A stretch of DNA of 64,000 bases from assembly GCA_016292635.1 (NCBI GenBank), contig JAEDIC010000009.1, positions 8,708 through 72,707 of the forward strand. The letters run 5' to 3'. Within the stretch, counting starts at the first letter, position 1. Each line of letters starts with the position of its first letter. The notes under the pieces were generated by a model. It was not told where the DNA came from. It did no database searches and worked only from the letters and a program-made list of their open reading frames with translations. This document shows, piece after piece, positions 33,894-43,500 of the stretch. The stretch is from Clostridia bacterium (GTDB lineage: Bacteria > Bacillota > Clostridia > Christensenellales > CAG-138). A program made the position numbers and the translations under genes.

Positions 33894-33918
33894 AAGGGTC
33901 ATGATTACCATGACCCTT
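33894..33918 (+). promoter_or_regulatory. Hairpin spanning the DUF2953 start codon
   Basis: AAGGGTCATG pairs perfectly with CATGACCCTT around a 5-nt loop. The two candidate start codons of the next gene (33901 and 33910) lie one in each arm, and AAGGGT, the only Shine-Dalgarno-like stretch, is in the 5' arm. A short AT-rich but not T-only tail follows. Confidence 0.55.
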
Positions 33919-34443
33919 TATATTATATCCGCGTCGGCCCTGCTGCTGATGACGGGGGCAAAGATAAGATTTCGCATTTGCCTTGAGCTGAGCCGCGCCC
34001 GGCTTTATATTGAAGCGGGGCTGCTTTTCGGCGCCGTAAAGGTGCGTGGAGAAGCGGTGGCCTGCTGGTTTCCTTTTACGCTGTATGTAAACGGCAAGCC
34101 TCATTCCATTACAAAGCAGAAGCAAAAGACATCGCTGCCCCAATACATATGGAACGGAACGCAATTGAAGGAGCTTAATATAACACTTGCTCTGGGCATA
34201 AAGGACGACGGAGCGGCAAGCGTTATACTTGCGGGTATACTCAGGGAGGCAATACGGGGCGGTGCTTTTCTGCTTGAGCCGGAGAATTCCAGCATTGAAG
34301 CCAGGCCGGTGTTTGGCAGGGATGATTTCTGGATGGAATTGGAAGGCATAGCAAGGCTGCGCCCTGTGCAGATTATTTGTGCCGCCATAAGGCGGAAAAT
34401 ATCCAAAATGCGGAAAGGAAAAGAGTATGACGCATCCTGTTGA
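33901..34443 (+). CDS. DUF2953 domain protein
   Basis: DUF2953 proteins are found in spore formers between scpB and ytfJ; the function is unknown. The 180-residue product has an N-terminal membrane helix (LYIISASALLLMTG) and the domain's typical beta-rich part (GLLFGAVKVRGEAV ... FWMELEGIARLRPVQI). The start may be this ATG or the one three codons later; both fall in the hairpin. Its 3' end overlaps ytfJ by 17 bp. Confidence 0.8.
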   Translation: MITMTLYIISASALLLMTGAKIRFRICLELSRARLYIEAGLLFGAVKVRGEAVACWFPFTLYVNGKPHSITKQKQKTSLPQYIWNGTQLKELNITLALGIKDDGAASVILAGILREAIRGGAFLLEPENSSIEARPVFGRDDFWMELEGIARLRPVQIICAAIRRKISKMRKGKEYDASC

Positions 34444-34885
34444 AAACATAATGAAGACCACCATGGAACAGCTCAAGGCCATGGCAGATGTGAACACGAT
34501 AGTTGGCAATCCCATACTGACAGCGGGGGAAACCATGATACTGCCCGTATCAAAGCTGTCCATGGGCTTTATATCCGGCGGCGGAGAATACGGGCCGGAA
34601 AAACGGCGCACTCCAATACAGAAAAGCGCAGAAGAAATGGACGAATGCGGATGCTATCCCTTTGCCGGGGCAGCAGTGGCGGGTATGACTATTACTCCCC
34701 TTGCCTTTTTGTCCGTAAACAACGGCTGTGTGAAGGTGATGCCCGCGGATTACGATACCACTTTTGACAGGGCGGTGGAGATACTGCCGGAGCTTATCGG
34801 CACGGTTGAGCAGGCGGTAAAGAACAGCATAAAGAGCTGCAAATGCGGAGAAAACAGCGGCGATCAAAGCGGTAATGCACAATGA
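34427..34885 (+). CDS. ytfJ: GerW family sporulation protein YtfJ
   Basis: YtfJ/GerW is a spore protein needed for normal germination in Bacillus. The 152-residue protein has the conserved start HPVENIMKTTMEQLKAMADV, GNPILTAGETMILPVSKLSMGF with the GGGEYG turn, and AGAAVAGMTITPLAFL. It overlaps DUF2953 upstream and dacF downstream (4 bp), indicating a single sporulation transcript. Confidence 0.94.
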   Translation: MTHPVENIMKTTMEQLKAMADVNTIVGNPILTAGETMILPVSKLSMGFISGGGEYGPEKRRTPIQKSAEEMDECGCYPFAGAAVAGMTITPLAFLSVNNGCVKVMPADYDTTFDRAVEILPELIGTVEQAVKNSIKSCKCGENSGDQSGNAQ

Positions 34886-35994
34886 TGCGGCTTATCAAAG
34901 GTTTGCTGTGCTTTGCGGCGGTATTTGGTGCAATGGGCGCAGCCAAAGCAATGGCATTGGATGTGTCCGCCAGAAGCGCCATACTGATAGAGGCTGATAC
35001 GGGAAAGGTGCTATATGCACAAAATGCTCATGAACAGCTGCCAATGGCCAGCACAACCAAGATAATGACCGCCCTTGTTGCGCTGGAAAACGGAGACATA
35101 TCGGATATGGTCACCGTAGACGCCAGCGCATATGGCATGGAGGGCTCCAGCATATATCTTGACCTTGAGGAAGAGATAAGCCTTAATGACCTGCTGTACG
35201 GCCTTATGTTGTCCTCCGGAAACGATGCCGCGGTGGCCATAGCGGTGCATATAGGCGGGGGAATTGGGGCCTTTGCGGATATGATGAACAAAAAGGCCCT
35301 GGAATTAGGCGCATATAATACCAACTTCGTAACGCCGAACGGTCTTCATGACGACCAACACTATACCACGGCTTACGACCTTGCCCGCATAGCCGCGGCG
35401 GCCATGAAAAACCCAAGCTTTCGGGAGATAGTTTCCACAGAGTATTACAGAGCGGAGACAGGGGAGAGGGCTCGCACATTCAAAAACAAAAACCGCATCC
35501 TATGGGAATATCCCGGCGGCACGGGAGTGAAGACCGGGTATACAAAAGCGGCGGGACGCTGTCTTGTTTTCTCCGCAGAGCAGGAGGGAATGGGGCTTAT
35601 AGGCGTCGTGCTGAACTGCCCGGATATGTTTGAGGATGCGGAAAAAATATTGGATTACGGCTTTGAAAATTATGAAACTGTTATCATGGTGAAGGCGGGG
35701 GTCACAGCGGCCACGGTGTCCGTGAACGGCGGCGAAAAAAGCCTATTGGAACTTACTCCGGCGCGGGATATAATAGTACCAGTGGAAAAGGGCGGCTCCG
35801 CCAGCTACCGCACGCGGGTGGTTACGGATGAGACGATATCCGCACCCGTATATGCGGGCGATGTGCTTGGATATATTGAAGTGCTGGATGGAGATGCGCT
35901 GCTGCTGCGGAGGGATCTTATCGCCGGGGAGGACATACCCGATGCAGGAATAGATTACTATTTCCGCAGGATAATCAAACGCTTTGCCGCATGA
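34882..35994 (+). CDS. dacF: D-alanyl-D-alanine carboxypeptidase (DacF type)
   Basis: It removes the terminal D-Ala from peptidoglycan stem peptides; the DacF type acts in spore cortex formation. The 370-residue protein has a signal peptide (LLCFAAVFGAMGAAKA). The catalytic motifs are S57-T-T-K60, S112-G-N114 and KTG at about 217-219. A PBP5-type C-terminal domain and an amphipathic C-terminal helix (YYFRRIIKRFAA) for membrane association complete it. It overlaps ytfJ by 4 bp and precedes rluB. Confidence 0.95.
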   Translation: MMRLIKGLLCFAAVFGAMGAAKAMALDVSARSAILIEADTGKVLYAQNAHEQLPMASTTKIMTALVALENGDISDMVTVDASAYGMEGSSIYLDLEEEISLNDLLYGLMLSSGNDAAVAIAVHIGGGIGAFADMMNKKALELGAYNTNFVTPNGLHDDQHYTTAYDLARIAAAAMKNPSFREIVSTEYYRAETGERARTFKNKNRILWEYPGGTGVKTGYTKAAGRCLVFSAEQEGMGLIGVVLNCPDMFEDAEKILDYGFENYETVIMVKAGVTAATVSVNGGEKSLLELTPARDIIVPVEKGGSASYRTRVVTDETISAPVYAGDVLGYIEVLDGDALLLRRDLIAGEDIPDAGIDYYFRRIIKRFAA

Positions 35995-36021
35995 TGGGCG
36001 GCAAATTGGGGGGTATAAAAT

Positions 36022-36729
36022 ATGCGCTTGCAGAAATTTATGGCGGACGCCGGGGTGGCCTCCCGCAGAAAATGCGAGGAATACATCATTGCGGGCCGGG
36101 TAAAGGTAAACGGAGAGGTGGCAGAACTGGGATGCTCTGTTGAGGCCGGAGACCGGGTGGAGTTGGACGGCGAGCTGCTTGAGGCGGCAAGCGAGATGGT
36201 TGTAATAATGCTGAACAAGCCTCAGGGAGTTGTATGCACCTGCAGCGATCCGCAAGGGCGCAAGACGGTCGTGGATTATGTAAAGGATCTGCCATACAGG
36301 CTTTACAATGTGGGCAGGCTGGATTATGACTCAGAGGGACTTATTCTGCTTACCAATGACGGAGATTTGGCCTATCGCATGACACATCCAAAGTTTGAGA
36401 TGGATAAAACATACCATGTGGTATGCGGCGGAGTGATATCCGAGCGGGACATAGCGAGGCTCAGAAGCGGCGTAACGCTGGATGATGGGGTGACTTCGCC
36501 TGCGGAGGTAACAAACGTGCGGCAGCGCCCCGGCGGCAAGACTGCGCTGGATATCACCATACACGAAGGCCGCAACAGGCAGGTGCGGCGTATGCTTGCG
36601 GCTGTGGGAAAGGATACGCTGCTGCTGAGAAGAATAAAAGAAGGACCGCTGGAGCTTGGCGACCTTAAGTCGGGCCAATGGCGGTATCTTACGGAGACTG
36701 AAATCAAAGCCCTGGACACGGAAGCATGA
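36022..36729 (+). CDS. rluB: Pseudouridine synthase RluB/RsuA family
   Basis: It isomerises a uridine of rRNA; RluB (23S) is the usual clostridial member at this locus. The 235-residue protein has the N-terminal S4 domain (RLQKFMADAGVASRRKCEEY), the catalytic motif GRLDYDSEGLILLTNDG with the catalytic Asp, and the GRNRQVRRMLAAVG motif. A GGGGGG tract precedes the ATG. Confidence 0.93.
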   Translation: MRLQKFMADAGVASRRKCEEYIIAGRVKVNGEVAELGCSVEAGDRVELDGELLEAASEMVVIMLNKPQGVVCTCSDPQGRKTVVDYVKDLPYRLYNVGRLDYDSEGLILLTNDGDLAYRMTHPKFEMDKTYHVVCGGVISERDIARLRSGVTLDDGVTSPAEVTNVRQRPGGKTALDITIHEGRNRQVRRMLAAVGKDTLLLRRIKEGPLELGDLKSGQWRYLTETEIKALDTEA

Positions 36730-36829
36730 CCGGCCGGGGCTTTTGTTATAAGCAAAAATAATATACAATCGGCAAATTAACGGCAATGGTTATCAGTAAG
36801 CCTTTTGTATTGCCAAGTTTGAAAGATTA

Positions 36830-36845
36830 TTGTACAATTATACAA
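36830..36845. promoter_or_regulatory. Inverted repeat upstream of the oad operon
   Basis: TTGTACAATTATACAA contains TTGTA/TACAA arms and an internal 8-bp palindrome TTGTACAA. It lies about 120 bp before oadG in an AT-rich stretch that should hold the operon's promoter (a possible TTGTAT-N17-TATTGT starts at 36805). An operator role is inference. Confidence 0.35.
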
Positions 36846-36861
36846 AAATGGGGGAGAGTTG

Positions 36862-36915
36862 ATGCTTGATGCATTGGCTTTTTACCGCATAAGAATGTTT
36901 TATATCCCGATTTAA
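36862..36915 (+). other. Possible 17-codon leader ORF before oadG
   Basis: ATG preceded by GGGGGAGAG opens a short frame, MLDALAFYRIRMFYIPI, that ends before oadG. Apart from this, the 235-bp gap after rluB shows only AT-rich sequence. Translation is not proven. Confidence 0.3.
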
Positions 36916-36964
36916 AAAACACACATCTTATTTCAGATAATTCATGAAGGGAGGATTACTCAAA

Positions 36965-37246
36965 TTGACGAACATTAGCCCCGTATTCGTATTGCTGCTT
37001 GGTATGGGAACGGTGTTTTTTGGCTTGTTTTGCCTTATAGTGCTTATCAAGCTGATGAGCAAAGTTATGGGCAGCGCGAAGACCGTGCCTGCGCAGGCTG
37101 CATCTGCAGCGGCGGAGCCTGTGAAGGCTAAGGCCGCCGATATACCTGATCGCAAGGCATTTGACGCGGCAATCGCGGCGGCCATCGCCACCTACATGGG
37201 CGGCGAACCCCAGGGTCTCAGGATCCGCAGCATCAAAAAGGTCTAA
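36965..37246 (+). CDS. oadG: Na+-pumping decarboxylase gamma subunit
   Basis: OadG/MmdD-type gamma subunits are small membrane proteins that assemble alpha and beta subunits. The 93-residue product has one N-terminal helix (SPVFVLLLGMGTVFFGLFCL), an Ala-rich linker and a C-terminal AAIAAAIATYMGGEPQGLRI segment typical of the family. The TTG start is favoured because GGGAGGA lies 9 nt upstream. The ATG seven codons earlier would put that Shine-Dalgarno inside the gene. It is the first gene of the four-gene operon. Confidence 0.85.
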   Translation: MTNISPVFVLLLGMGTVFFGLFCLIVLIKLMSKVMGSAKTVPAQAASAAAEPVKAKAADIPDRKAFDAAIAAAIATYMGGEPQGLRIRSIKKV

Positions 37247-37283
37247 TAACACATTATCGAATATTTGATGGAGGAAAATAATA

Positions 37284-37643
37284 ATGCGTAAGTTTTTGGT
37301 TAACGTTAACGGAACTTCTTACGAAGTTGAAGTAGAAGAAATAGCCGCAGGCGCTGCTCCCGCAGCCGCTCCCGCCCCCGCAGCGGCTCCTGTTGCTGCT
37401 CCCGCGCCAGTAGCCGCCCCCGCAGCCGGCGCCGCAAGCGTTACCGCTCCCATGCCCGGCAATATCCTGGATGTTAAGGTTAAGGTTGGCGACGTTGTAA
37501 ACGAGAACACCATAGTTGTGCTCCTCGAGGCCATGAAGATGGAAAACGAGATCTTTGCCGGCGTAAGCGGCAAGGTAACCGCTGTGAACGTAGCCAAGGG
37601 CGCCACCGTAAACTCCGGCGACGTTCTGGTTGTTATCGGCTAA
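37284..37643 (+). CDS. Biotin carboxyl carrier subunit of Na+-pumping decarboxylase
   Basis: This 119-residue protein carries the biotin that shuttles CO2 between the carboxyltransferase (alpha) and the membrane decarboxylase (beta). A short N-terminal beta region is followed by a long flexible Ala/Pro linker (about 26-55) and the biotinyl domain with EAMKMEN, the biotinylated Lys being residue 85. TGGAGGAAA precedes the ATG. It lies between oadG and oadB. Confidence 0.93.
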   Translation: MRKFLVNVNGTSYEVEVEEIAAGAAPAAAPAPAAAPVAAPAPVAAPAAGAASVTAPMPGNILDVKVKVGDVVNENTIVVLLEAMKMENEIFAGVSGKVTAVNVAKGATVNSGDVLVVIG

Positions 37644-37684
37644 TCTCCTGAGCTTTACCAATAAATATAGAAAGGAGACAGTCG

Positions 37685-38857
37685 ATGAGCTATATCGAAC
37701 CTATAAAAAATTTCTTGGCTAGCACCGGCTTTGCGCAGCTTGCAGAAAACCCCCTGAACCTCATTATGATAGCTGTGGCTTGTCTGCTGCTGTACTTGGC
37801 TATCGTAAAAAAATATGAGCCCCTGCTGTTGGTGCCCATAGCATTCGGTATGCTGCTTACCAACCTTCCCGGCGCAAACCTTTTTCATACCGAGCTGTAT
37901 GATGGAGGCCATGTAAACTGGGCGGCTTTCAGCGAAAGCGCAGGCCTTATAGACTATCTGTATCTTGGCGTAAAGCTGGGTATTTATCCCTCGCTGATAT
38001 TTATGGGCGTGGGCGCCATGACGGACTTTGGTCCTCTGATCGCCAACCCCAAGAGCCTGCTGCTGGGCGCTGCCGCTCAGCTGGGCATATTCATTGCCTT
38101 CTTTGGCGCACTGCTGTTGGGCTTCAATTATAATGAGGCTGCTTCCATAGGTATTATTGGAGGCGCAGACGGACCTACTGCAATATACGTTACATCGCAG
38201 CTTGCGGGTGATTTGCTTGGTCCTATAGCTGTTGCTGCATATTCTTACATGGCGCTTGTGCCCGTAATTCAGCCCCCAATCATGAAGCTGCTTACTACCA
38301 AGAAGGAGCGCATGATAGTTATGGAGCAGCTGAGGCCTGTATCCCAGAAGGAGAAGATAATCTTCCCCATCATGTGCACCATTTTCGTATCCCTGCTGCT
38401 GCCTTCCGCTGCGCCCCTTGTCGGTCTGCTTATGCTGGGCAATCTGTTTAAGGAATGCGGCGTTACTGAACGCCTCTGCAAAACCGCTCAGAACGAGCTG
38501 ATGAATATCGTTACCATATTCCTCGGCGTATCCGTTGGCGCCACCGCTACAGCTGATGCCTTCCTCGAGTGGAAGACCATCGGCATCTTCATCATGGGCG
38601 TATGTGCATTCGGCTTCAGCACTGTCGGCGGCGTGCTGCTGGGCAAGCTGATGAATGTGCTCTCCGGCGGCAAGATCAACCCCCTCATCGGTTCCGCAGG
38701 TGTATCCGCCGTTCCCATGGCGGCACGTGTATCCCAGGTTGTGGGCCAGAAAGAAAACCCCAAGAACTTCCTGCTCATGCACGCTATGGGCCCCAATGTG
38801 GCGGGCGTTATCGGCTCCGCTATAGCCGCGGGCGTGTTCCTTGCCCTGTTCAACTAA
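37685..38857 (+). CDS. oadB: Na+-transporting decarboxylase beta subunit
   Basis: OadB is the polytopic membrane subunit that decarboxylates carboxybiotin and exports two Na+. The 390-residue protein has about ten membrane helices. The conserved GGADGPTAIYVTSQL motif is at about residues 159-173; it contains the Asp needed for Na+ and carboxybiotin chemistry. The C-terminal SAVPMAARVSQVVGQ motif carries conserved Ser/Arg residues. GAAAGGAGA precedes the ATG. Confidence 0.96.
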   Translation: MSYIEPIKNFLASTGFAQLAENPLNLIMIAVACLLLYLAIVKKYEPLLLVPIAFGMLLTNLPGANLFHTELYDGGHVNWAAFSESAGLIDYLYLGVKLGIYPSLIFMGVGAMTDFGPLIANPKSLLLGAAAQLGIFIAFFGALLLGFNYNEAASIGIIGGADGPTAIYVTSQLAGDLLGPIAVAAYSYMALVPVIQPPIMKLLTTKKERMIVMEQLRPVSQKEKIIFPIMCTIFVSLLLPSAAPLVGLLMLGNLFKECGVTERLCKTAQNELMNIVTIFLGVSVGATATADAFLEWKTIGIFIMGVCAFGFSTVGGVLLGKLMNVLSGGKINPLIGSAGVSAVPMAARVSQVVGQKENPKNFLLMHAMGPNVAGVIGSAIAAGVFLALFN

Positions 38858-38870
38858 TATGAGGTGATCT

Positions 38871-40310
38871 ATGGCTAAGAAATTGATGATAACCGATACC
38901 ATACTGCGCGACGCTCACCAGTCTCAGGCCGCCACCCGTATGAGGGTGGAGGATATGCTTCCCGCATGCGAGATACTGGACAGCATCGGCTATTACTCCC
39001 TTGAGTGCTGGGGCGGCGCGACCTTTGACAGCTGCCTCCGCTTCCTCAACGAGGATCCCTGGGAGAGGCTTCGCAAGCTGAAGAAGGCTCTGCCAAACAC
39101 CAGGCTGCAGATGCTTTTCCGTGGTCAGAATATACTTGGATACAAGCACTATGCTGACGACGTTGTTGAGCAGTTCTGCCGCAAGGCGATTGAAAACGGC
39201 ATTGACGTGGTGCGTATATTTGACGCCCTTAACGACATCCGCAACCTGGAAGCCGCCATTAAGTATACCAAAAAGTACGGCGGAATCTGCGAGCCCGCTA
39301 TCAGCTATACCATCAGCCCTGTGCATAATGAAGATTACTTTGTTAAGCTGGCTAAGGAGCTGGTCCAGATGGGTGCGGATAATATCTGCATAAAGGATAT
39401 GGCGAACCTGCTGCTTCCCTATGACGCTTACTCTCTGGTCAAGCGCCTGAAGGAAGAGGTGGATGTACCTATCCATCTCCATACCCACAACACCACCGGC
39501 ACCGGCGATATGACCTACCTTATGGCAATGCAGGCCGGCGTAGACATCGTGGACTGCGCCCTGTCCCCCCTTGCCAACGGTACCGCTCAGCCCGCCACCG
39601 AAGCCCTGGTAGCCACCCTGAGGGGCACCGAGCATGACACCGGCTATGACCTTGAAAAGCTGGCAGCCGCAGCAAAGCATTTCCGCGGCGTAGCCGAGAA
39701 GCTTAAGAAAGAGGGCAGCCTGGATCCCAAGGTGCTTAACGTTGACACCAACACTCTGGTATATCAGGTTCCCGGCGGTATGCTTTCCAACCTTATCAGC
39801 CAGCTGAAGCAGGCAAATAAGGAAGAAAAGTACTATGACGTTCTGGCAGAGATACCTGTTGTTCGCAAGGACTTCGGCTATCCTCCTCTTGTAACGCCCA
39901 CCAGCCAGATAGTTGGCACTCAGGCCGTGTTTAACGTGCTTATGGGCCGCTATAAGACCTTTACAAAGGAATCCAAGGCTGTTCTTGCCGGCGAATACGG
40001 CGCACTGCCCGGCGTGGTAAATGAGGAAGTACGCCGCATGGCTATCGGCGACAAGGAGCCCATTACCTGCCGTCCCGCCGATCTGCTCACTCCCGAGCTT
40101 GACAAGTACGCTCAGGAAGTAAAGGATATGGGATACTATGAGCAGGAAGAAGACGTACTCAGCTACGCTCTGTTCCCCCAGGTGGCTCAGAAGTTCTTTG
40201 AGGCTCGCAAGGCAGCCAGGGAAGCTCCGGCTGCTTCCGCAGAACCTGCTGCAGCACACGCCGATCCCAACAAGGTATATAGTCTTTACGTTGAGGATAT
40301 GACCATTTAA
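38871..40310 (+). CDS. oadA: Oxaloacetate decarboxylase alpha subunit (carboxyltransferase)
   Basis: This pyruvate carboxylase-like carboxyltransferase moves CO2 from oxaloacetate to biotin. The 479-residue protein has the metal-binding DTILRDAHQS and HLHTHNTTGTGD motifs, NICIKDMANLLLPYDA with the active-site Lys, and the DUAF-type C-terminal helical domain. No biotinyl domain is attached; it is supplied by the separate carrier protein. This alpha type points to oxaloacetate rather than methylmalonyl-CoA or glutaconyl-CoA. Together, the four genes convert decarboxylation energy into a Na+ gradient. Confidence 0.92.
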   Translation: MAKKLMITDTILRDAHQSQAATRMRVEDMLPACEILDSIGYYSLECWGGATFDSCLRFLNEDPWERLRKLKKALPNTRLQMLFRGQNILGYKHYADDVVEQFCRKAIENGIDVVRIFDALNDIRNLEAAIKYTKKYGGICEPAISYTISPVHNEDYFVKLAKELVQMGADNICIKDMANLLLPYDAYSLVKRLKEEVDVPIHLHTHNTTGTGDMTYLMAMQAGVDIVDCALSPLANGTAQPATEALVATLRGTEHDTGYDLEKLAAAAKHFRGVAEKLKKEGSLDPKVLNVDTNTLVYQVPGGMLSNLISQLKQANKEEKYYDVLAEIPVVRKDFGYPPLVTPTSQIVGTQAVFNVLMGRYKTFTKESKAVLAGEYGALPGVVNEEVRRMAIGDKEPITCRPADLLTPELDKYAQEVKDMGYYEQEEDVLSYALFPQVAQKFFEARKAAREAPAASAEPAAAHADPNKVYSLYVEDMTI

Positions 40311-40330
40311 GCTTACCGCATAATAAAAAC

Positions 40331-40353
40331 AGAGGACGGCTTTGCCGTCCTCT
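40331..40353 (+). terminator. Intrinsic terminator of the oad operon
   Basis: AGAGGACGGC/GCCGTCCTCT with a TTT loop and a TT tail, 20 bp after the oadA stop. A perfect 23-bp copy recurs at 40544-40566, on the far side of the inserted repeat. Confidence 0.75.
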
Positions 40354-40506
40354 TTGACTGTCAAAAACCCCTTGGGGGTTCGGGGGGCGGAGGCTTCAAT
40401 CGGATTTGGCGACATGTGCGGCAAATCCGCAAAAGCCTTGCGCAGCAAGGGTTTCTTTTCATGGATCCCTGGCCGTGCCGCAGGCACAAGGGAGCCATGT
40501 AAACCT

Positions 40507-40535
40507 CGAAAAAGTGGCATAATGCCACTTTTTCG
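40507..40535. terminator. Bidirectional terminator hairpin ending copy B
   Basis: A 12-bp perfect stem, CGAAAAAGTGGC with its complement, encloses a 5-nt loop. It is equivalent to the hairpin at 2345-2371 and could also terminate the convergent minus-strand gene. Confidence 0.6.
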
Positions 40536-40580
40536 ACAACCTAAGAGGACGGCTTTGCCGTCCTCTGTGTATTGTGGGGA

Positions 40581-43500
40581 TTATTGGGTTGTGGTGCTTA
40601 CAGCGGCTGCGGTGGCCTTTGCTTTCCATTCTTCCATTTGGGCGTCGCTGAAACCGAATTCACGCTGGAGATAGGTAAGGGCGTAGCTCTGCCGCTTTTG
40701 CAGGCAGGAGCGCAGGTCATCCACAGCGTCCTTCCATGAGGATACGCCGGAAGGATGACCCCAGCGTTTTATGTGGCGGGACATCTCAGGTTCCATGGCA
40801 GTGGCAAGTTCATCAAGTATGCCTACCACACGCTCCGGATTAAAGTAATTAAGCGCCACATATACATATCTTTCGCCAAATGCCTCGCACCAGCCTGCGT
40901 TGCGCCTTAAACCAACAAAGATATCCATATTGGTAAGAGAACCGTCCCTTGAGGGTACGCCTTCCTCAGTGAAATACATGGGGAGGATGTTTCGGGTTGG
41001 GCTGGAGCCGCTCAGGGCAAGGTCAAGATCGTAGTATATGGGCCGCCATTTTATCGTATAATCGGTGGTGCGCCAGTACTTCTGGTTGAACATATCGCCG
41101 TTTGCAAAGTAGCTTTGGGCGATAAGGTAATCCATGAAGTAATCCGCATCAACCCATTGGCACAGCTCTTCATATTTTGAATCGAGAGAGGTATCCTCTT
41201 CAAGGGCAAATTTACGCACTCGATAAAAGTCCGTGCGGGTGCCTGCGAGAGGAGTTTCATTGCGGCGTATGATATTCACGGTATTCGGGTCCACACCAAA
41301 GTGGGTGGCGAGATAATCCTCATTTTGGTTTTCATTTAGGTCATACAGGCCCCAATACTGACCGTTTATATAGACTACCACGGGCTTTGTTTGTATGTAA
41401 TCCAAATTCAGCCCTACCGTGCATCTGCTGAAGAAGGAATCCCTTATGCGAGCCTTTGCCGCGTCCTGACCCGAACTTCGTATGGCGATGGAGGTATATT
41501 CCGTAACGTCGTTTCCGGGAAAAAACTGATAGCTGGTAGAGCTTTGGCCATAGCCGCCTCTCAGGAATATTGACAGGGATTTTTGCTTCATGGTGAGGGT
41601 GGACGCGCCGTTTACACGCAGTCCGCAGGGAAACTGGGTGCCAAGAAGGCCGTCCGCTTCATAGTATTCGCAGTAGCCTTCCCGCTCAATCTTTTGCCAT
41701 CGGTCAATAACGGAATAAACTTCCTCAAAGGATGCGCCGTCTATGGTAAGGCAAACGACCGGAAGGGTATGTGGATCTTCAAAAAGGAAGGTTGCGGCGG
41801 CTGTATCGCTTTGCAGCATACCGTCAGCCAAGGCAATAGCCTTTACCGGGGTGTTTTTTGATATGCTTAAAGGTCCGGTATACAGGGTTGAACCTGTGGT
41901 GGGTTTGCTGCCGTCTGTAGTGTAGTAAATTTTTGCTCCGGGGGTAAGGCAGGAAAGCTCCAGCATGAAGGAATCCTTGTGATAAAGGGTATTATCGGAA
42001 AAAACAGGGTCTGAGGTGAAGCTGCTGTAAGTTGTGGCGGAGTTTTCACCTCCCTTGGTTGGCGAGGAAAAGAACACCCGCTCGCGGCTGCCCTCGGTGC
42101 GTCCGGAGGTAACGCCGTATCTCAGGGCGCCTGTTTCGAATATATCCTTTATGTTTCCGTCTTCATCGGTAAGTATAATGGTATCGCCGGATGCGGATAT
42201 ATTAAAGGGCGCCGAAACGCCCGAAGATGAGGAAGAAGAATCGGTGGAAGCGGATATGGTTGCGTAACCCCCTGAGGACAGCTTAAATGAGGGGAAAGTA
42301 AACTTGGTCATATCGTTTGCATCATCGGTAAGATGCCATCCCTCAAGGTTTATTGAGGAATCCGATGAGTTATGCAGTTCTATCCAGTCCGTGCCGTCGC
42401 TTTTGGCGGCCTTAACTGCCGCCACTTCGCTAATGTATACCGACGAGGCATAACCCACGGAAGCATCCGAGGAGTTTGCAAAGGCATGGGTAGTGTTTGC
42501 GCTGCCGGGGGTGGGGCTTGCGTAGTAATAAAGCTGACCGTCCGAACCCGGACCTGCGGACACATTTTTGCCAATGGCAGGATCCAATGTGATAAGGTCA
42601 AATGTCATCAATGTTGAGTCCGTGAGCATCAACAGGTTTTCTGTGCGGGAAAGGGAGAAGGGGGTATGCAGCTCACCATCCGAGGTTTCATTGCCGGAGA
42701 GGAATACCACCTTATATTCGCCGGGGGCTATGGCAACATCCGGGAAATGCCATTTAAACGGGTCTTCGGCATTATCGGAAAGGCAGTAACCGCTGAGGGA
42801 CACCTCGTTTGCAGAAGAATTATAAAGCTCAACCCAAGGGGAACGGTCGCCGTAAAAATCACGAATGCTGTACTCGTTGAACTTGAGCAGCTCGTTTATG
42901 CGTACCGGTGCGCTGGCGTCCATGGGAGACATGGTAAGAGAATCAAATGTATTTGCAGAATTATCATCAGCGGGAGTGGGGAAGGCGGTATAGGTATCCG
43001 GGCCAACCACGGATATGCCGGGATAAACCGGATTTGTCCAGTTCATCATGGATATGATGCTGCCTGCCCCGTTTGAAAGGGCAAGGGCGCTGTCCGTGCT
43101 GCCCAGGCGGAAAGAGGCGTGCATTTCGCCGTTGTCTATGGAATCCTCGCCTGAAAGATAAACTATGGCGTACTGTCCGGGCTCAATAGTGGAGGCGGGC
43201 AGTCTCCATTTTGAAGGCTCGGCAACCGAGTCGGAAATGTAGTAATCCGAAAGCTTTACGCTTTCTGGTGATATGTTTTTTATTTCCGCCCAGGAGTAAT
43301 AGCTGCCGTCGGCAGACTGCAGGGTGGAAATGTTTTTCGGCATCACTTCGGTTATTACAAGGGCGTTGTCAGTGGATAGGGTATCCAGACTATCGCCGGA
43401 GGTAAGGAAAATATCCGTAATATTTTCGCCAAGGGGTGTTGGGGAGCTGCAGTAGCCGTAGCTGCCATCTGAGGCTCTGGCGTAAGAAACGTCGCTTACG

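Larger units (their letters stand above)
40331..40566. repeat. Terminator-flanked structured repeat element, copy B
   Basis: The core, about 40359-40538, begins TGTCAAAAA and ends TTTTTCGACA. Internal hairpins: AACCCC/GGGGTT; CGGATTTG/CAAATCCG capped by a loop containing CGACATGTGCG; CCTTGC/GCAAGG; a long interrupted stem, CATGG..CCCT with AGGG..CCATG, enclosing GTGCC/GGCAC; and CGAAAAAGTGGC/GCCACTTTTTCG. Perfect 23-bp copies of the oadA terminator flank it. The order of hairpins equals that of copy A although most stem sequences differ. There is no coding content. Confidence 0.75.

Noticed and set aside
38850..40520. 556-codon open frame on the minus strand
   Set aside because: Antisense to oadA with a low-complexity, Cys/His-rich translation; it extends into the structured repeat and resembles no family.
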